Shown here in pieces: positions 60,291-64,000 of a stretch of DNA of 64,000 nt. The notes beneath the pieces were generated by a model. The model saw only the letters and a list, made by a program, of their open reading frames with translations. It was not told the origin of the DNA and searched no databases. The stretch is from Sphagnum compactum (lineage: Eukaryota; Bryophyta; Sphagnopsida; Sphagnales): positions 18,100,271-18,164,270 of the forward strand of contig OZ234499.1 in the NCBI GenBank assembly GCA_965153455.1. Direction: 5' to 3'. How positions within the stretch are numbered: the stretch's first letter is position 1; each line of letters opens with the position of its first letter. A program made the position numbers and the translations under genes.

Positions 60291-60549
60291 TTGCATTTGT
60301 ATAGTCAAAATGGTGTTTGACCAGTCAAAAAATCATTTGACTATTATATTGACTAGTCAAAAGTACTAGTTGAAATGACTAGTAAAAAATGCCAACCTAG
60401 GCCTAGTCAAAAAGTACATGGCCAAGTCACAATGGATAGGTTCAAAATGACTTGTCCAAAATGACTAAAAGGTTTTTTTTATGCCTATCCATAATGGGTT
60501 TTTTTTTACCAAAATTTCTAGTCAAAAAAATTAGGAATTCTAGTAATGA

Positions 60550-62592
60550 AATTACTGTAATTTCCTTATGTTTAATCAAGGTATCTTTTGTCATACCTGT
60601 AATTGCCAATCTAAAGTATGGTTGTAGACCTGCTCTAAATACGCTAGTAAGGAAAACATCAGTAGCTTTCACTTGTAAACAATTAGCCAATTTAAGCAAA
60701 CGTTTGTAGTAAACTTCTACCCGTTCACCAACTTGTTGTTGAAGATTCCTTAATTACATGTAAACTTTTTCATCATTCTTCATGGTCCAAAAACGCTTAT
60801 AGAATGCTTGTTCCAACTCATCAAAAGTGCAGTTAGGATGATCTTATACAAAGTTCTAACCCCATTTTGAGATGTTATTTCGTAAAGTAAAAACAAATAA
60901 ATTGATGATGTCTACTTCCATGGTCTCACCATTGGCTTTGATTGCTTTCTTGAAAACTTTAATGTGAACATTAGGATTAGTATTTTTCACTTATGTGGGA
61001 TATTGGAGCTTTCAGTATGGCAACTTACTAGTTGGTTTAGATAGAACTAGAACCGGTTGGTACCATGGTGGCATAAATATCCTTGGATTAGGTGCTTGTC
61101 ATCCATAAAAACCAACAAGTGGATTTGGTGGCGGTCTTTTAAGTGAATCTCAATCAGATGATCCTCCCCTTGGCAATCCTCCATTGGGCAAACCTTTAAG
61201 TAGTTCTCCACCAGGCCGTGGATATGAATTAACCTTTTTGGGCTGCTGAATGGGAACACCATGACCATAGATTGGTAGCCCAGTGGTAACAGGTACATTG
61301 ATAGGTAAAGTAGCTGTCATTGTTTGTGGAATATGCACATCTCTTATGACAGGATCCATTTGTTCTAGTCCTAAAGTGGGAATTCTGATAGGATACTGGT
61401 TCTGCACCAATTGTTCAACAGGTGGCACTTGTTTTAATTGAGTAACATCGACTACATACCCTTTCCTCCTTCTAGATGTCAATGGATTAGGTCCTTTGGT
61501 TCTTGAATAGTACATTGAGTACATGTTAGGATCCATAGGTACAAAAGATGGTATTGTATTGTAGGACATTGGGTATGAATTTGTTCTAGGTTGCCTTGCT
61601 ATCAGTGGTGTAACAAGTTGTGACCAATCTACATGTTGACTAACCGGTATTGGATTAGTAACCAAACTTGGTTGTATCTGAGTTTGTTGTACAAGTACAC
61701 CAACATGGGTTGTTGGTGTGCTTAGTACCATAGGTTGCAAGGAAGTTTGAAGTTTTTCTTTCATTAATCTTTTCAATTTATCATCCACAAAAGGATAGTT
61801 CTTGAACTCATGTCCAACCTATTGATAATATGCACAAGTTAATGGAATTTCAGTTGTAGGTTGGGTGGTTGTAACCAATATACTTCGTTGAACCAATGGT
61901 CATTCAATGGTTCTCATGACAAGTACACTTGGCTAAACAATTTGATGAAGTGGTTGTGTTTGTTGAATAGCAATAAGGGCCATTATTGTTTCCATCGATT
62001 CTACATGTTGTTGAGAATTTGATTGGTGTGAAGGTCTTTGCTCCAAGTTGTGTAGTTGTTCCAACTAGGTTAAAAATTGATTACGCTCCAATTCTGAATC
62101 AACTATGGTTGGATTCAAAACAAGAATTGGTTCAGATGTATAATACCCAACAACTGGTGTTGATTGAAAAGGTGTAGTTGTTCTAGGAATATAGTAACCG
62201 GGTGTCATGGATTGCCACCAATGTCCTGTAGAGGTTACCTCATTGGTATGTTGAATAGGTTCGATATTCTACTCACCTAGTTGTGCATTTGACCTTCATT
62301 GTTGAAATGATTGTTGGGGTGTCAAAAATCGACCAATTGAAGGTTCTTATTGTTCCCTTCTTTCCTCCTACTCTACGGGTATTTGATGGAAAGGTATTTA
62401 TGTCGTAATAGGTTGTTGAGGCTCATTGCTAGGAGCTTCAACCGGTTGTACTCCCTCGGCTCCAAAACATGTTTATTGTTGTGGTTGAACTACCTCACAA
62501 ACAAGTTGCTATGGCACTTCTAATTCCAATTGCATTCTAAGGTTTTTTTGTGACTACTCTTGACATCTTTCAAAAATCATTAATTTAGATTT
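60550..62592 (-). pseudogene. Ty3-type retroelement gag region, truncated
   Basis: Read on the minus strand it starts near 62592 (MIFERCQE) with a long Gln/Pro-rich part containing stops. A degraded knuckle-like segment follows (TCAYYQ-stop-VGHEFKNYPF, near 61830), then an open stretch 61788-61150 beginning VDDKLKRLMKEKLQTSLQ and rich in Pro, Gln and Thr. A gag (capsid-like) domain comes last: HIKVFKKAIKANGETMEVDI, INLFVFTLRNNISKWG, DHPNCTFDELEQAFYKRF and ERVEVYYKRLLKLANCLQVK, then FRAGLQPYFRLAITGMTKDT. Similarity stops at about 60550 (HKEITVIS), so protease and pol are missing. Many stops make it non-functional. Confidence 0.7.
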
Positions 62593-63445
62593 CCTTTTGA
62601 TCGATAGGTTGTTAATGAAAATATCAAAATTCAACTCGTGACTACTGCTTGTAAAGAAAAAGAAAAGGTATGGACATAAAGAAAAGCTTAAAAAACTCCT
62701 AAAACTTATTATAGATCCAAACCTAAAACATTAAAACAAAACAATTACTAATTAAAACCAAAACACATAAGCATTTTTTTGCTTACAATTTCATTCCACT
62801 GTGTGCTTGCCAAATGTTAAAGGTTTTTTTCTACCCTATGTGGTTTTTTTTAAAAAACTCAAATTTACAACTTTGGTTTATTGATTTGCATCAATGGGTT
62901 GCTCCAGTTTTGAACATCAGAAAACATAAAAAGTATTTTAGTTTCTTGCTTATGCATCAAGAAAAACAATCTCAAGCTAACATTTTCAAAACAAAAAGGA
63001 AATAATGTTCAAGAAAATCTCCAACAATCTTGATTCAAAAATCCAAAACTTCCCCAAAAGTTACAAACAAAATTATGGAAAGGAATTTTTTTTTTAATGT
63101 TCAAATCCTCCCAGTTATACCAATTCATAGTGCTATTCATAATCCAAACAATCATTGGCCAATATAATTCAAAAATTAAAACAACAAGCTACTGGTCATA
63201 AGTTCAAATTTTCCTGTTATCTTAACCAATCGATTACTACAACTGTTCGGTTACCAGCTCTTGTAATGAACTAGTTATCCTTTGAACCTGTTAATCAAAA
63301 AATTAAAGTATCTTCAATCAAAATGTCTTACTGGGTATTGGTTAAGTAGACCAATTATTATATCCACAGAAAAATTGAATTAACAATGTCTTTTAAAGGC
63401 CAAGCTAACCCCCATAACCAAACATTGTGTTGCTTTGTATATGTT
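62593..63445. other. Leader-like region of the gag element
   Basis: On the minus strand this would be the leader between LTR and gag. GAGCTGGTAACCGAACAG near 63250 loosely recalls a tRNA-Met primer site, but I cannot confirm it or define an LTR. Confidence 0.3.
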
Positions 63446-63504
63446 GTGATTTTATGATCACTTGTGTTCAATATGCCGTGATCTTATGATCACTTGTGTT
63501 CAAT
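63446..63504. repeat. 27-bp tandem duplication, period 32
   Basis: GTGATTTTATGATCACTTGT at 63446 recurs as GTGATCTTATGATCACTTGT at 63478, each followed by GTTCAAT. Confidence 0.9.
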
Positions 63505-64000
63505 GAACTGATATACTTTTAAGGTTAGAAATTCCTAAATTAATTAGTGCCATGGGCATCCTAGTAACTTTAAGTTTAATAGTGATAGTAATTTATCATC
63601 CTTTATCAAAGGATGAAACTAATGGGGTTAATTAGATGAATCGTTGGTGATAATATCCACCAATCATGTAGGAACTTTAAGAAAGGTTAAGATAAGGAAG
63701 GCATATTTTCATGGAAGGTATGTGGATCTTGTGTAGTATGGGAGAAAGGGGATTAGGAGCACTTTAAATAGAAAGAGATTGTGGATCATTCTATTGCATT
63801 ACATTTTACATTATTATAATCTATCTCTTCTTCTTAAGAGTAAAGTGTGCCATTAGAGAAAGGGAGAGAATGAAAATGTAATGCTTGTATTTTTTGCAAT
63901 GGAAAATGATTGAGGAAAGTAAGCATGTTTAATTGTTTCGTTTTACACTTTGAGTATAAGAGGAAAGGGGGAGAGTACCTATCTTAGTTTATATAAAGTT
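63505..64000. other. Unresolved, possibly LTR DNA, cut by the window edge
   Basis: TTTAAATAGA near 63763 and TTATATAAA at the window edge are TATA-like, and the sequence has an LTR-like look (CATCCTTTATCAAAGGATG dyad at 63597). The partner is outside the window, so no call is made. Confidence 0.3.

Overview
The window is eukaryotic nuclear DNA from a land plant. Two intron-rich or plant-specific genes fix this: a five-CCHC zinc-knuckle gene with GT/AG introns and telo-box (AAACCCTAA) promoter motifs, and an intact GT37 (xyloglucan-type) fucosyltransferase gene. A broken TBL/PC-esterase gene is a third plant-specific sign. The bulk is AT-rich and full of old transposons and degenerate tandem arrays, so this is a low-gene-density, transposon-rich genome. 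I cannot name the lineage. Bacterial features (operons, ribosome binding sites, CRISPR, rho-independent terminators) do not apply.

Layout. 1-650: a short Helitron. 650-5087: AT-rich DNA with one small CACTA-type MITE and a foldback. 5088-9764: a non-autonomous CACTA-like element with a TTA target duplication, holding a GC-rich 137-codon ORF and a 1-kb minisatellite. 9765-12960: intergenic, with an 87-bp x4 tandem repeat. About 12960-16690: a decayed Ty3/gypsy pol (RT, RNase H, integrase, PHD-like tail) split by an insertion. 16690-22170: no recognisable gene, one strong inverted repeat, one CA-rich minisatellite. 22175-25370: PIF/Harbinger remnants around a solo LTR. 25370-35090: AT-rich, with a LINE fragment, a second repeat array and a CACTA terminus. 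35090-35960: another Harbinger transposase remnant.

Genes. 37567-40079 is a six-exon zinc-knuckle gene (298 aa, all splice phases agree). 42019-42700 is a TBL pseudogene on the minus strand. 44206-45758 is a Helitron sitting in an unidentified decayed coding-like stretch. 46960-47873 is a second solo LTR of the same family as the first, with its own perfect target duplication. 49690-51560 and 56110-57205 are arrays of short palindromes on either side of the fucosyltransferase gene (52159-54492, single exon, 777 aa). 57620-59215 is another degenerate array. 60550-62592 (minus) is a decayed gag region of a Ty3-type retroelement.

The two host genes do not form a pathway: one is probably a nuclear or nucleolar RNA-binding protein, the other a Golgi cell-wall glycosyltransferase. 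I did not find a convincing new multi-gene system. The strongest new observations are the structurally complete transposons (Helitrons, CACTA, solo LTRs) with exact ends and target duplications, the GC-rich ORF carried inside the CACTA element, the palindrome arrays, and the PHD-like tail on the gypsy integrase.
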